Counted from the first letter of the stretch, positions 16,009 to 25,648 are shown. The stretch: 64,000 bases of DNA from Novosphingobium indicum (GCF_014645195.1 NZ_BMLK01000002.1:1-64000), one strand, 5' to 3'. The notes: generated by a model from the letters alone, not told the origin. A program made the numbers and translations.

Positions 16009-17403
16009 TCAGGCCTGGGCGATCGCTCCGAAAAGGTCGTGCTCGTCCGCATCTTCGACAATAACATCAATGATATCACCAACTTGTAGGTCTTCCCCGA
16101 CATCACGAAGGAAGACGTTGCCGTCGATCTCCGGGGCATCCGCCTGGGAGCGACCTGTTGCACCGATGTCGCCTTCCTCATCCGGTTCACCGACTTCGTC
16201 GATGATCACGGGCAGAACGCGGCCAACCTTTGCGGCCAGCTTTGCGGCGCTGATCGCGGCGGTCTTTTCCATGATCCGGGCGTAACGCTCTTCCTTGACC
16301 TCTTCGGGAACGGCGCCGGGCAGGTGGTTGGCGCTGGCCCCTTCGACCGGTTCGAAGCGGAACGCGCCCACGCGATCGAGCTGCGCTTCGTCCAGCCAGT
16401 CGAGCAGGTACTCGAAGTCCGCCTCGGTCTCACCGGGAAAGCCGACCACGAAGCTGGAGCGGATGGCGATGTCGGGGCAGATCTCGCGCCAGTTACGCAG
16501 CCGCTCGAGCACCTTGGCTTCGTTCGCTGGGCGTTTCATCGCTTTCAGCACCGACGGTGCGGCATGCTGGAAGGGAATGTCGAGGTACGGCGTCAGTAGC
16601 CCCTCGGCCATCAGCGGGATCACCGCATCGACGTGCGGATAGGGATAGACGTAGTGCAGCCGTACCCAGGGTCGGCGCCCCTGCGCATCAGAGAGCTGGC
16701 CAAGTTCGCGGGCGAGGTCGGTCATGTGGGTGCGAACCGGATGGTCCTTCCACATGCGTTCCTCGTGCTTGACCTCGACACCGTAGGCCGAGGTGTCCTG
16801 GCTGATCACCAGCAACTCGCGCGTACCGGCCTGCACCAGCTTTTCCGCCTCGCGCAGCACCGCGTCGATGCGGCGGCTTGCCAGCTTTCCGCGCAGCGAG
16901 GGGATGATGCAGAACGAGCAGGCGTGGTTGCAGCCCTCGGAAATCTTCAGATAGCTGTAGTGGCGCGGCGTCAGCTTCACGCCGGCCTCGTCGCCAAAAT
17001 CACCGCGGGCCTGCGGGATGAGATCCACGTAGGGGCTCAGATCTGGCGGAGCAGCCTCGTGCACGGCCTCGACGACGGCCTCGTACTGGTGCGCACCGGT
17101 AACGGCGAGCACTTGCGGGAACCTGGCCCGGATCGCGTCCGCTTCGTTGCCCATGCAGCCGGTGACGATGACGCGGCCGTTTTCGGCCATCGCTTCGCCG
17201 ATCGCGGCAAGGCTTTCTTCCTTGGCCGAATCGAGAAAACCGCAGGTGTTGACGAGCACCACATCGGCGCCGGCATAGTCCGGGCTCATGCTGTAGCCGT
17301 CCGCGCGCAGGCGGGTGAGGATGCGTTCGGAGTCGACAAGCGCTTTGGGGCAGCCGAGGCTGACCATGCCGACCTTGGGCGGGGAGGGAATTTCTATGGC
17401 CAT
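16009..17403 (-). CDS. rimO: Ribosomal protein S12 methylthiotransferase RimO
   Basis: A 464-residue radical-SAM enzyme that methylthiolates the conserved aspartate of S12. The N-terminal UPF0004 domain carries cluster cysteines 18, 54 and 83 (SLGCPK, VNTCGF, TGCMG). The radical-SAM motif CNHACSFC is at 158-165. [17 protein letters not shown] and a C-terminal TRAM domain ([12 protein letters not shown] onward) complete the architecture. [13 protein letters not shown] distinguishes this class of methylthiotransferase. The two candidate small RNAs lie immediately downstream on the same strand. Confidence 0.95.
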   Translation of the reverse strand: MAIEIPSPPKVGMVSLGCPKALVDSERILTRLRADGYSMSPDYAGADVVLVNTCGFLDSAKEESLAAIGEAMAENGRVIVTGCMGNEADAIRARFPQVLAVTGAHQYEAVVEAVHEAAPPDLSPYVDLIPQARGDFGDEAGVKLTPRHYSYLKISEGCNHACSFCIIPSLRGKLASRRIDAVLREAEKLVQAGTRELLVISQDTSAYGVEVKHEERMWKDHPVRTHMTDLARELGQLSDAQGRRPWVRLHYVYPYPHVDAVIPLMAEGLLTPYLDIPFQHAAPSVLKAMKRPANEAKVLERLRNWREICPDIAIRSSFVVGFPGETEADFEYLLDWLDEAQLDRVGAFRFEPVEGASANHLPGAVPEEVKEERYARIMEKTAAISAAKLAAKVGRVLPVIIDEVGEPDEEGDIGATGRSQADAPEIDGNVFLRDVGEDLQVGDIIDVIVEDADEHDLFGAIAQA

Positions 17404-17471
17404 GGGATCGCGCGCCCGATACGCTGAAAGTGGCCGAGAGTCACGAAAAACGCGAAGAGTGCCCGAACACC

Positions 17472-18005
17472 ATGGAAATCGCCATTACCAAGGGCTCTCG
17501 TGACGATGCCATCGAGATTCGCCGCGCCGATGGCAGCGTCGCGGTGACGCGCTTTCCCGGGAAAGGCCCGGTGCCGCATGATGCGGTCCACTATTTTGTT
17601 GAAACGGGGATGGGACTGGCCCGCGGCTTTTGGGGACTCGTGGCGGAAGGCATGCATCCCGAGGATATCGCCGAGATGGCCAAGGCCAGCGGCCATGCCA
17701 GCGCCAAGCGCGCGCAAGTGCCGGATGCCGGGATCGTGGAACTGTTGCAGGTCGAACGGCTGGTCGAATGCTTCGAGGCGGATCTCTGGTCGGGCAGCGG
17801 CGACGATCAGGCGCTGATCGGGATTGCCGAAACCGCGTTTGCGTCTTCCCACGTGCCTGCGCCATCGGCGCTGGGGGCAGCGATACCGGCTATTCGTACG
17901 GCGCTCACGCGTTTTTCGTGTGACTGGATGGACGCGCGGGAGGGGCATGTGGCACGCTTGCACTGGACGCGCCCGGACCGGTCGCTCAACGAAAACGAAG
18001 ATTGA
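17472..18005 (+). CDS. Conserved hypothetical protein
   Basis: A 177-residue soluble protein I cannot place in a family. It begins [16 protein letters not shown] and contains an HDAVHYFVE block followed by [18 protein letters not shown], suggesting an alpha/beta fold with a helical C-terminal half. The ATG is preferred over an in-frame GTG 42 bases upstream, although neither has a strong ribosome site. It is followed after 12 bases by the DUF1761-like gene, so the two are probably co-transcribed. Confidence 0.65.
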   Translation: MEIAITKGSRDDAIEIRRADGSVAVTRFPGKGPVPHDAVHYFVETGMGLARGFWGLVAEGMHPEDIAEMAKASGHASAKRAQVPDAGIVELLQVERLVECFEADLWSGSGDDQALIGIAETAFASSHVPAPSALGAAIPAIRTALTRFSCDWMDAREGHVARLHWTRPDRSLNENED

Positions 18006-18017
18006 GGGAGAGATGCG

Positions 18018-18407
18018 ATGGGCCCCGTGAACTGGTTGGCGGTATTCCTGGCTGCAGCACTGGCAGTGGCCGTGGGCCTCGTGTGGAACGGGCCGCTTTT
18101 CCGGACCGGACGGCAGTTACTGCCGGGTAACGCCCAGCGCGGCAATTACATGCTCGTGGGGTTCGTCTTCCTGATCAGCGCGATCATGCTGGGGCACAAC
18201 TTTGCACGGATCGGCGCGGAAACGCTCGCGGCAAAGCCCTGGCTCTACTTCATGCAGACGGGCGGAATCGCGCTGGCCTTCGTGATTCCCTCTGTTTGGC
18301 TTACGCACTTGCGCAATGGCGCAGAGCCGATGCGCAGGGTGATCGACTGTCTGTTCTGGCTGGTGGCCTATCTCGCGATGGGCCTGGTGTTCTGGGTCTT
18401 AAGCTGA
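18018..18407 (+). CDS. DUF1761-like small membrane protein
   Basis: A 129-residue protein with four predicted transmembrane helices, starting NWLAVFLAAALAVAVGLVWNGPLF, which matches the N-terminal pattern of DUF1761 proteins. The function is unknown. The ribosome site GAGGGAGAG is close to a perfect complement of the anti-SD segment of the candidate small RNAs upstream. Its last nine bases overlap the convergent potassium channel gene. Confidence 0.7.
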   Translation: MGPVNWLAVFLAAALAVAVGLVWNGPLFRTGRQLLPGNAQRGNYMLVGFVFLISAIMLGHNFARIGAETLAAKPWLYFMQTGGIALAFVIPSVWLTHLRNGAEPMRRVIDCLFWLVAYLAMGLVFWVLS

Positions 18408-19436
18408 CGGCTGCGGGCACGCGGCGATCTCTACGATGATGTCGCCCGCTTCCAACACATGCGCGCCGGGTTCCCAGAAGCCGATTTCCTTGCCCTTGCG
18501 GTAGATGCGCAGGCCCTTTCCGGTGGCGATCTCCTCCAGCGGCTTGCCCACTTCGCCGGGTTCTACGGCGCGCTCGATAAGCTGCACACGGCCCGTTACC
18601 GAGGCGAGGTCGGCCAGATAGTCGGAAATGTGCTGCCCTTCGGCAGAACCGGCCAGCAGCAGTCCGGTGAAACGCACGGGATTGATGACATTGTTGGCGC
18701 CGGCCTGCCGGGCCAGCGCTTCGTTGTCGTCAGCGCGTACTACCGCTGTGATCGGGACGTGCGGGGCTACATGGCGCGCCGTCAGGATGATCAGGATCGT
18801 GGTGTCGTCGCGGCCTGCCGAAACCAGCACGGTACGGGCTGACCCGATGCGCACGGCCTCCAGCGTCTCGTCGCGCGTGGCATCGCCTTCCATGACGTTG
18901 CAGCCTGCCTGTTCGGCAAGGGCCAGACGCTGGGCGCTGGGGTCGATCACGACGATGCACGAGGGATCGGTGCCGCGGGCGATCAGTTCCGCGACCGATT
19001 CCGAGCCGCTGACGCCGTAGCCGAGCACCACGATATGGTCCGAGAGGCGCTCCTGAATTCGTTTCATGCGCCAGGTCTCCCAACTGTGCTTGATGATGAA
19101 ATTGTAGGCGGTGCCTACGAAGATGTAGATCACGGCCAGTCGGATCGGGGTGACGATTACCGCCTCCACCAGCCGTGACTTGTCGCTGACCGGGGCGATG
19201 TCGCCGAAGCCCGTGGTCGTGATTGAGATCATCGTGAAATAGACGACATCGAGAAAGCTGACGACGCCATCGTGCGAGTCGTTCAGACCGTCGCGGTCCA
19301 GCCAGTGAACCATGACGACGATGAACACGAGCGCCAATGCGCCGCCCAGTCGCAGGGCAACGTCGGCCCATACGGGCATGCCCAAGGCGCGGCGCAGCGG
19401 TTTGAAAAGGGAAGGCGGTGGCCGCTTTCTCGACAT
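18399..19436 (-). CDS. Two-TM potassium channel with RCK (TrkA-N/TrkA-C) domains
   Basis: A 345-residue inner-membrane channel subunit. One helix lies near residues 28-45, a pore loop carries the selectivity filter TTTGFGDIAP at 73-82, and a second helix is near 95-114. A Rossmann nucleotide-binding domain follows (VVLGYGVSGSESVAE at 136-150), then a TrkA-C domain. This MthK-like layout indicates a ligand-gated K+ channel, probably tetrameric. It is convergent with the DUF1761-like gene and upstream of no obvious partner. Confidence 0.9.
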   Translation of the reverse strand: MSRKRPPPSLFKPLRRALGMPVWADVALRLGGALALVFIVVMVHWLDRDGLNDSHDGVVSFLDVVYFTMISITTTGFGDIAPVSDKSRLVEAVIVTPIRLAVIYIFVGTAYNFIIKHSWETWRMKRIQERLSDHIVVLGYGVSGSESVAELIARGTDPSCIVVIDPSAQRLALAEQAGCNVMEGDATRDETLEAVRIGSARTVLVSAGRDDTTILIILTARHVAPHVPITAVVRADDNEALARQAGANNVINPVRFTGLLLAGSAEGQHISDYLADLASVTGRVQLIERAVEPGEVGKPLEEIATGKGLRIYRKGKEIGFWEPGAHVLEAGDIIVEIAACPQPSA

Positions 19437-19446
19437 GGGAAGAGGA

Positions 19447-20889
19447 CTAGGGTGCCTTGGGCAGCTCGTCCAGCGGGTCTACGGGCTTGCCGTCCTGACG
19501 CACTTCGAAATGCAGTTCGTTGCCCTTGGCCAGGCCGGTGCCGCCGACGAGCCCGATACGTTCGCCCGCCGAGACCTTGGTGCCTTCCTTCACGGTGATC
19601 CGGCTGAGGAAACCGTAGGCGGTGTACCAGCCGTTACCATGATCGATCACGACCAGATTTCCGAACTGTTCCTTTTCCTTGCCGGCGAACTTGACGGTGC
19701 CGGCCGCAGCAGCGCGGACCATCGTTCCCTTGGCGGCCTGGATGTCCAGACCGTCATGGTAATTCGTGCCGGTGGCATAGCCGCGGCGGATCGGCCCGCT
19801 GACCGGCCAGCCGAAGCGCGCCGTCTTGGCGTTGCTGGCGGGCAGTTCGGTTGCCGCCGGGGCAGGGGCCGGATTGAGCTTGGAGACGCCCGTTGTCGGC
19901 GGATTGAGCAAGGTCGGAATCAGCAGGTTCTGGCCGGTCTGGACGGGGGTATCGGGCTCCATGCCATTGGCGGTCGCGATCTGTTCCCACGGCATCCCGT
20001 ACTTCATCGCGATCGAGAAGCCGGTATCGCCGCTGGCCACCGTGTAGTGCCGGGTGCGCGGGATCTGCAGTTTCTGGCCGACGCGAACGGTGAACGGCGG
20101 CTGCAGGCCATTGGCTTCCGCGATGAGCACGCGCGGTACCTTGGCGCGCGCAGCGATCCCGCCCAGCGTCTCACCGGGTGCGACAACGTGAACGCTTTCG
20201 GTTTCAGGAGACCCGCCGGAGGAGACGGGCGCCGACGATGGGCGCGTCTCAATGACCCGCGAGGCGACGCGTGTCGATGCGGCACCAGGGATCGTCAGCT
20301 TCTGACCGATCCTCACGATGTAGGGCGCTTCAAGGCCGTTGGCTTCGGCAAGAGCAGAAGCGGAAACGCCGCCGCGGTTGGCGATACCGCCAAGCGTTTC
20401 GCCTGCCTCCACGACATGAAAGCCGGGCGTCGCTGCCGCGCTTGCAGCGGTGGCGCTCTTCGATCCGCCTGCTCCGGGGATCGTCAGCTTCTGGCCGATC
20501 CGCACGATATAGGGCGCTTCCAGCCCATTGACTTCGGCAATGGCGGAGGCAGAGACACCGGCCCGGTTGGCAATGCCGCCCAGCGTCTCGCCGGGCTCGA
20601 CGACGTGGACACCGCTTTGCGACGTAGACGCCGTGGCAGGCGCTGCGGAACTCTTGCGCGGAATGCTGAGCTTCTGGCCGACTTGCACGACGTAGGGTGC
20701 TTCGAGCCCATTGGCCTCGGCAATGGCGGAAGCGGAGACGCCGGCCCGGTTGGCAATGCCGTTCAGCGTTTCACCGGATTCGACGACATGGACCGCCTCG
20801 TCTTCCGGCGAGACCGCCAGAGCCGGTGCAGCCATGGCGAGGGGAGCGAGGACGAGCGCCGCGCCGGCCAGAAGACGGAAGTTCCTCAT
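19447..20889 (-). CDS. NlpD-like murein protein: five LysM domains plus degenerate M23 (LytM) domain
   Basis: A 480-residue exported protein: signal peptide 1-25, five LysM peptidoglycan-binding repeats (each starting HVVxxGETL or similar and ending GQKLxIP) between about 33 and 300, then a C-terminal M23 domain. The domain keeps the zinc-type residues in YHDGLD and the last His of ELHFEVR. It lacks the catalytic histidines: YGFLS replaces YAHLS and ELH replaces HLH. It is therefore more likely an amidase activator like NlpD than a hydrolase. The ATG overlaps the surE stop by four bases. Confidence 0.85.
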   Translation of the reverse strand: MRNFRLLAGAALVLAPLAMAAPALAVSPEDEAVHVVESGETLNGIANRAGVSASAIAEANGLEAPYVVQVGQKLSIPRKSSAAPATASTSQSGVHVVEPGETLGGIANRAGVSASAIAEVNGLEAPYIVRIGQKLTIPGAGGSKSATAASAAATPGFHVVEAGETLGGIANRGGVSASALAEANGLEAPYIVRIGQKLTIPGAASTRVASRVIETRPSSAPVSSGGSPETESVHVVAPGETLGGIAARAKVPRVLIAEANGLQPPFTVRVGQKLQIPRTRHYTVASGDTGFSIAMKYGMPWEQIATANGMEPDTPVQTGQNLLIPTLLNPPTTGVSKLNPAPAPAATELPASNAKTARFGWPVSGPIRRGYATGTNYHDGLDIQAAKGTMVRAAAAGTVKFAGKEKEQFGNLVVIDHGNGWYTAYGFLSRITVKEGTKVSAGERIGLVGGTGLAKGNELHFEVRQDGKPVDPLDELPKAP

Positions 20890-21650
20890 GCCCGGTAGAT
20901 CTCCGCCAACGGGGCGAGAGAATCGTGATGGGTCAAGTCAATCTGCAACGGCGTCACCGAAACAAAGCCCCCTGCAATCGCTTCGAGATCTGTATTGCTA
21001 CCTAAAGTATGCTCTATGCCATGTAGCCCGAACCAGTAATAAGGGAAACCGCGAGGGTCTGTTCCTTCCACAACTGATCCACGCGCATAGTCGTGAAAGC
21101 CCTGCCGCACGACACGAATGCCGGCAACTTGGTCACCGGCGACCGGCGGAAAGTTCACATTGATCAGCGTGCGCGGTGCGAAGGGCGCATCGAGCAGCGG
21201 CTTCAGGACTCTCGCACCCCATTGTTCCGCCGCGGAAAAATCGACATTGTTGCCAACGCCTTCCTTCGAATAGACCTGGCTGAGGGCCACGGCGCGGATG
21301 CCTGCCAGCGCGCCTTCGAAGGCGGCCGACACAGTGCCGGAATAGGTGACGTCATCGCCCAGATTAGCCCCGCGATTGACGCCCGAGAGGATCAGATCGG
21401 GCGGAGCAGGCAGAATTTTCTTCAGCGCCATGGTCACGGAGTCAGTCGGCGTGCCGCTGACCGAGAAACGCCGCTCGGCATGCTGACGCATCCGCACGGG
21501 ACGGGTGAGCGTCAGCGAATGGCCTGCGCCCGACTGTTCCTCGCTCGGCGCGCAGATCCAGATATCGTCAGAAAGCTGCGCCGCGATCTTTTCCAGAACG
21601 TAGAGGCCGGGTGCGTTGATGCCGTCGTCGTTGGTGAGGAGGATGCGCAT
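20886..21650 (-). CDS. surE: 5'-nucleotidase SurE
   Basis: A 254-residue metal-dependent nucleoside-monophosphate phosphatase. The start MRILLTNDDGINAPG contains the metal-binding Asp-Asp. APSEEQSGAGHSLT, VSGTPTDSV and LSGVNRGANLGDDVTYSGTVSAA complete the active site. The ATG is set by that conserved start; sequence upstream in frame is the palindromic repeat. The stop overlaps the LysM/M23 gene by four bases (ATGA). The surE-nlpD order matches the enterobacterial surE-pcm-nlpD cluster, but pcm is missing. Confidence 0.95.
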   Translation of the reverse strand: MRILLTNDDGINAPGLYVLEKIAAQLSDDIWICAPSEEQSGAGHSLTLTRPVRMRQHAERRFSVSGTPTDSVTMALKKILPAPPDLILSGVNRGANLGDDVTYSGTVSAAFEGALAGIRAVALSQVYSKEGVGNNVDFSAAEQWGARVLKPLLDAPFAPRTLINVNFPPVAGDQVAGIRVVRQGFHDYARGSVVEGTDPRGFPYYWFGLHGIEHTLGSNTDLEAIAGGFVSVTPLQIDLTHHDSLAPLAEIYRA

Positions 21651-21693
21651 TGCTGGTGACCTCTGGTTCAGGTTTGTCGGGTTGTCCCCATGT

Positions 21694-21764
21694 CCGCTCA
21701 TCCTGAGCTTGTCGAAGGATGATGGCACAGTGCTCGCGTCCTTCGGCAGGCTCAGGACGAGCGG
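21694..21764. repeat. Dispersed palindromic element between serS and surE
   Basis: An imperfect inverted repeat: CTCATCCTGAGCTTGTCGAA at one end and the mirrored TTCGGCAGGCTCAGGACGAG at the other, with arms of about 26 bases. Elements with this core are, to my knowledge, abundant between genes in sphingomonads and relatives and behave like REP sequences. Confidence 0.75.
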
Positions 21765-21768
21765 GGCG

Positions 21769-23049
21769 TCATGATAGGGGCGTGAGCTTCTCGATCCCGC
21801 CCATCCACGGCTTGAGCGCGTCAGGCACGAGGACCGAGCCGTCTTCCTGCTGGTAGTTTTCCAGAACCGCCACGAGCGTGCGGCCCACGGCAAGGCCGGA
21901 GCCGTTGAGCGTGTGCACGAACTCGGTCTTCTTCGAACCTTCCGGCTTGAAGCGCGCGTTCATGCGGCGGGCCTGGTAGTCGCCGCAGTTCGAGATCGAG
22001 CTGATCTCGCGGTAGGCGCCCTGGCCCGGCAGCCAGACTTCGAGGTCGAATGTCTTGCGCGCCGTGGCGCCCATGTCGCCGGCGCAGAGCAGCACCTTGC
22101 GATAGGGCAGGTCCAGTGCCTGCAGGATGCCTTCGGCAGCGGCTACCATGCGCTCGTGCTCGGCCTCGCTTTCCTCCGGCTTGCACACGGTGACGAGTTC
22201 GACCTTCTCGAACTGGTGCTGGCGGATGAACCCGCGCGTATCGCGCCCGGCCGCACCCGCTTCCGAGCGGAAGCAGGGGGTGAGGGCGGTCATGCGCAGG
22301 GGAAGCGCTTCGGGATCGAGGATCTGCTCGCGCACCGCATTGGTCAGGCTGACTTCGGCGGTGGGGATCATCCAGCGCCCGTCAGTCGTCTGGAACAGGT
22401 CTTCGGAAAACTTCGGCAATTGCCCGGTGCCGAACACCGCATCGTCCTTCACCAGCAGCGGCACATTGCATTCCATGTAGCCGTTGGTGGCCGTCTGCGT
22501 ATCGAGCATGAACTGCGCCAAAGCGCGGTGCAGGCGTGCCATCTGGCCCTTGAGGAACGTGAAACGCGCGCCCGAGATCAGCGCGCCGGTCTCGAAATCG
22601 AGGCCGAGGGCAGGGCCGAGGTCGGCGTGTTCCTTGGGCGTGAACGCGAAAGTACCGGGCGTGCCCCACTTGCCGACTTCGACGTTCTGGCTCTCGTCCT
22701 CGCCGTCCGGCACTTCATCGACCGGGATATTCGGCAGGCGCGCGAGTGCGTCCTGAAGCTTGGCCGTCAGCTCCTTTTCCTCGGCTTCGAGCGCGGGGAG
22801 CGTTTCCTTGAGCTGCGCGACTTCGGCCTTCAGCGCTTCGGCGGTTTCGGTGTCGCCCTGGCCCATGGCCTTGCCGATGGCCTTGGAGGCCTCGTTGCGG
22901 CGGCTCTGGCCTTCCTGCATGCGCGTGGCGACCGAGCGGCGCTGCTCGTCGATGGCAAGGATGGTCTGGGCGACGGGTTCTACCCCGCGGCGGGCGAGGC
23001 CGGCGTCGAAGCTTTCCGGGTTTTCGCGGATCTGGCGGATGTCATGCAT
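21769..23049 (-). CDS. serS: Seryl-tRNA synthetase
   Basis: A 426-residue class II synthetase. Residues ~28-105 form the antiparallel coiled-coil arm that binds the tRNA-Ser long variable arm. The catalytic domain shows motif 2 ([23 protein letters not shown]) and motif 3 ([19 protein letters not shown]). It ends [14 protein letters not shown], a typical terminus. It is upstream of surE on the same strand, separated by the palindromic element. Confidence 0.97.
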   Translation of the reverse strand: MHDIRQIRENPESFDAGLARRGVEPVAQTILAIDEQRRSVATRMQEGQSRRNEASKAIGKAMGQGDTETAEALKAEVAQLKETLPALEAEEKELTAKLQDALARLPNIPVDEVPDGEDESQNVEVGKWGTPGTFAFTPKEHADLGPALGLDFETGALISGARFTFLKGQMARLHRALAQFMLDTQTATNGYMECNVPLLVKDDAVFGTGQLPKFSEDLFQTTDGRWMIPTAEVSLTNAVREQILDPEALPLRMTALTPCFRSEAGAAGRDTRGFIRQHQFEKVELVTVCKPEESEAEHERMVAAAEGILQALDLPYRKVLLCAGDMGATARKTFDLEVWLPGQGAYREISSISNCGDYQARRMNARFKPEGSKKTEFVHTLNGSGLAVGRTLVAVLENYQQEDGSVLVPDALKPWMGGIEKLTPLS

Positions 23050-23155
23050 GGTCCCGCGCCTATGCCGTCTTGAGAGGGCCGTCGCAAGTCGGCTCGCTTG
23101 TGCTTTTCAGGGTTTTGAGTGAGACTTGCGGCCAAAGATCGAGGGGAGAGCGATC

Positions 23156-23965
23156 ATGACAGAGGCGGAAACGCTCGGCGCCATGCAGGCGCAGATCAAT
23201 TTTGCAACCAACCGCGAAGATGGTGGCACCTGGAGCAATCTCCACAAGTCGCTGATTACACAGCCGCTGACGGCGCAGGGCATCATGTTGCGCGATCGCT
23301 CGCTTTCGGCCGACGCGCCTTCGCTGGAATGCGAAGGTTTCGAAGTGCATCGGCTGGCGTTCGACGGTGCCAAGTGGCGCAATCCCGAATGGGTCGAGAC
23401 GACCGGTAGCCCGCTGACCATGGAGCACATTCGCGAATGCACCGGCGCGGCGCATATCGCGCCTTTTTACGGCCATATGGCGCTGATCCGCGATACCGGC
23501 GATCCCGCCCAACCCACCGCGGCCGAATTCGTCCATCTCGACCATAGCCGCACGTCTGCCCTGCCGTTTATCGAGCGCTGCGCGCCGGAAAATATCCGCG
23601 CCCGCTATCCGCACGTGCGCATTTACAACGTCTGGCGCGCACTCACGCCGCCGCCGCACGACATGCCGCTGGCGATTTGCGACCAGCGCACGATCGATCC
23701 GGCAGACTGGGTGGAAGGCAAGACCGTCGAGCCGGTGATGCCCGAAGGCGTCCCTTACGTGACGACGGTCTTCAATCCCGGGCAGCGCTGGAACTGGTTT
23801 TCCGATCTCACCCCGGACGATGCGCTCGTGTTCAAGGCCTGGGACAGCGATCCGTCCGTGCCGTTCGGATGCCTGCACGGCGCCTTCCGCAACCCGTACG
23901 CGCCAGCCGATACCGTGCCGCGCGCGAGTGCGGAACTACGGTACATCGCCTTTTTCGAGGATTGA
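23156..23965 (+). CDS. CmcJ/NvfI family protein (putative oxidoreductase)
   Basis: A 269-residue soluble protein. The VHLDHSRTSALPFIERCAPENI block, VWRALTPPPHDMPLAICDQRTI and a C-terminal GCLHGAFRNPYAP segment are features I associate with the CmcJ/NvfI family, which includes non-haem iron-type enzymes of natural-product pathways. The reaction here is unknown. Its start follows GAGGGGAGAG, a site complementary to the anti-SD segment of the candidate small RNAs. No biosynthetic cluster surrounds it. Confidence 0.75.
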   Translation: MTEAETLGAMQAQINFATNREDGGTWSNLHKSLITQPLTAQGIMLRDRSLSADAPSLECEGFEVHRLAFDGAKWRNPEWVETTGSPLTMEHIRECTGAAHIAPFYGHMALIRDTGDPAQPTAAEFVHLDHSRTSALPFIERCAPENIRARYPHVRIYNVWRALTPPPHDMPLAICDQRTIDPADWVEGKTVEPVMPEGVPYVTTVFNPGQRWNWFSDLTPDDALVFKAWDSDPSVPFGCLHGAFRNPYAPADTVPRASAELRYIAFFED

Positions 23966-23969
23966 GCGC

Positions 23970-24161
23970 TTACGAAGCCTTGCAGGTCCGGATGCCGAGC
24001 AGGCTGTAGAGCGGGCAGGTGCGGAAAAGCCCGGTCACCAGCGGCACGACGCCGATCAGGCCCCACATCGTCTTCGGTCCCACGAACACCAGCGCCAGCA
24101 AGACAATGCCCAGCACGATCCGCAGCATGCGATCGACGGAGCCGACGTTTACTTTGAACAT
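23970..24161 (-). CDS. DUF2892 family inner-membrane protein
   Basis: A 63-residue protein with NVGSVDRMLRIVLGIVLLAL, a glycine-bearing second hydrophobic segment and a final FRTCPLYSLLGIRTC. This is the YgaP-like DUF2892 pattern with two helices and paired cysteines at the end. I use the second of two close ATGs because GGGAGA is eight bases upstream of it. It is convergent with the CmcJ-like gene with a four-base gap. Confidence 0.82.
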   Translation of the reverse strand: MFKVNVGSVDRMLRIVLGIVLLALVFVGPKTMWGLIGVVPLVTGLFRTCPLYSLLGIRTCKAS

Positions 24162-24278
24162 TTCCATTCTCCCTGTCCTTGATAGGCCGGAAGTGCGCCA
24201 GACAGGCGTTGTCCGCATTGATTGCGGTCAACCGATCTTTGGTAGGCGATGGAAGGAGGAGGCATCCCGTCTGGGGGA

Positions 24279-24353
24279 TGGTGGGCGCGACAGGGATTGA
24301 ACCTGTGACCCCACCCGTGTGAAGGGTGTGCTCTACCGCTGAGCTACGCGCCC
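24279..24353 (-). tRNA. tRNA-Val (CAC anticodon)
   Basis: A 75-nt minus-strand cloverleaf: acceptor GGGCGCG/CGCGCCC, D-arm with AGCGGTAGA, anticodon stem CACCC/GGGTG with loop TTCACAC giving CAC, TTCAATC T-loop and encoded CCA. Confidence 0.96.
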
Positions 24354-24446
24354 GCTACCATTTGCGGAAGCGCGCCCCTAGACAACTCGGGGCGCGTTGA
24401 CAAGCGCTGAATTGACAAGCCCCGATAGGACACTAGAGGCGCAGAC

Positions 24447-24761
24447 ATGACCGAAGAGACCAGCACGCCCGAGCAGGCATCGCAGCAGACCGGCGCCGAC
24501 GTGCCGCCCGATCACCTTGCCATCAATCCGCGCAGCCCGTTCTTCGATGCGGAGAAGCTGCAGCGCGGCATCGGCATCCGGTTCAAGGGCACCGTGCGGA
24601 ACAATGTCGAGGAATACTGCATTTCCGAAAGCTGGGTGCGCGTGCAGGCCGGCAAGACGCTGGACCGCAAGGGTAACCCGCTGACGATCAAGCTGACCGG
24701 CCCGGTCGAAGCCTGGTACGAGGATCTCGGCGACAACCCGCCCGTCGCGAAGAAAGACTGA
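24447..24761 (+). CDS. DUF3297 family protein
   Basis: A 104-residue soluble protein whose core (LAINPRSPFFDAEKLQRGIG, RFKGTVRNNVEEYCISE, GKTLDRKGNPLTIKLTGPVE) matches the small DUF3297 family common in Proteobacteria. No function is established. The N-terminal ~25 residues are a polar, probably disordered extension. It stands alone between tRNA-Val and the convergent CHAP gene. Confidence 0.85.
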   Translation: MTEETSTPEQASQQTGADVPPDHLAINPRSPFFDAEKLQRGIGIRFKGTVRNNVEEYCISESWVRVQAGKTLDRKGNPLTIKLTGPVEAWYEDLGDNPPVAKKD

Positions 24762-24878
24762 GCTCCAGGCTTCAGTCCCTTCGGAGGCTCCGGCGAGTGT
24801 CCCGTCTCTGAGACGTTAAATCGTCTAAGCACAGGCGCTTAAGCGCGGCCCTTAAACTTAGCGGGGTCGGGCCGTCCT

Positions 24879-25523
24879 TCAGTATGTCCCGGCGATGATC
24901 TCGCCGATGGGATCGCTGTGACGGCGCTTGCGCTTGGTTTTCGTCTGGGGAGGCGTGGAAACCTGCGTGAGGCGGTCGCTGCCGAGATCGGACATGCTTC
25001 CCGGCTCGGCATTGTAGATGAAGCCCGCGACCGGCCAATGGGTGGTACCCAGGTTATGGCTCGGGCCGTACCAGATGCGCACCTCGCTCCAGTCGTTGTC
25101 TGGGGAGACATCGAGCGCGGTGACGTTCCGTTCGATCTTGCCGGGATACGACCAGTTGGCGTGGCTCAGCAGAATCGTACGCGAATCGACGATCTTGCTG
25201 ACCGCCGCAACGTGGCCGAGATGCGAGTTGCGGAACGGGCGGACGGCCATGACGGCGCCGACTCTGGGCGTACGCCCGCGGGCGTAACGGCCCTTGGCCT
25301 GCTTCCACCAGGTATGCGCATCGCCGTATATCTGGATGCCCGAGAGCCGGCGCGCATAGGGCACGCACTGCAGGATGCCCGACGACGTCTTGTTCGACGT
25401 GATTGCGCTACCGCCGGTGTCCTCATCGCCCGATACTATCGTGTCGATGGCCGAACTGGCTGCTGCCGGTGACAGGGCCACCGCGCAAGCTCCGAGAAAA
25501 ATTGTCTTTTTGAGACTCTTCAT
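24879..25523 (-). CDS. Secreted CHAP-domain protein (putative murein amidase/endopeptidase)
   Basis: A 214-residue protein with a signal peptide ending around residue 25. Its CHAP domain has the candidate catalytic Cys53 (LQCVPYARRLSGI) and His104 (NSHLGHVAAV), followed by LSHANWSYPGKIERN. CHAP enzymes cleave amide bonds in peptidoglycan or related substrates. The C-terminal ~40 residues are basic (TKTKRKRRHSDPIGE) and may anchor to the envelope. It is divergent from der. Confidence 0.85.
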   Translation of the reverse strand: MKSLKKTIFLGACAVALSPAAASSAIDTIVSGDEDTGGSAITSNKTSSGILQCVPYARRLSGIQIYGDAHTWWKQAKGRYARGRTPRVGAVMAVRPFRNSHLGHVAAVSKIVDSRTILLSHANWSYPGKIERNVTALDVSPDNDWSEVRIWYGPSHNLGTTHWPVAGFIYNAEPGSMSDLGSDRLTQVSTPPQTKTKRKRRHSDPIGEIIAGTY

Positions 25524-25648
25524 GCCACCCGTTTTATGGCGGCTAAGTTAGTGCCATCCTGCAAAGAAAGGTTAACAACACGGCAAGCATGTGCCGTTCG
25601 GTTGCCGGATGCTTGCCAAATGGCCGAAAGATCCCCAAGCGCCTAGTC

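Noticed and set aside
15717..16064. Plus-strand 115-codon frame with a repeated MPER...MRK...LHxxQLxI pattern
   Set aside because: The repetition comes from the 183-bp (61-codon) period of the RNA units. The terminators work on the minus strand, and the GGAGAGG lies directly against the ATG with no spacing.
19312..20898. A 528-codon plus-strand open frame across the LysM/M23 gene
   Set aside because: Its internal repetition is only the mirror of the LysM repeats on the minus strand.
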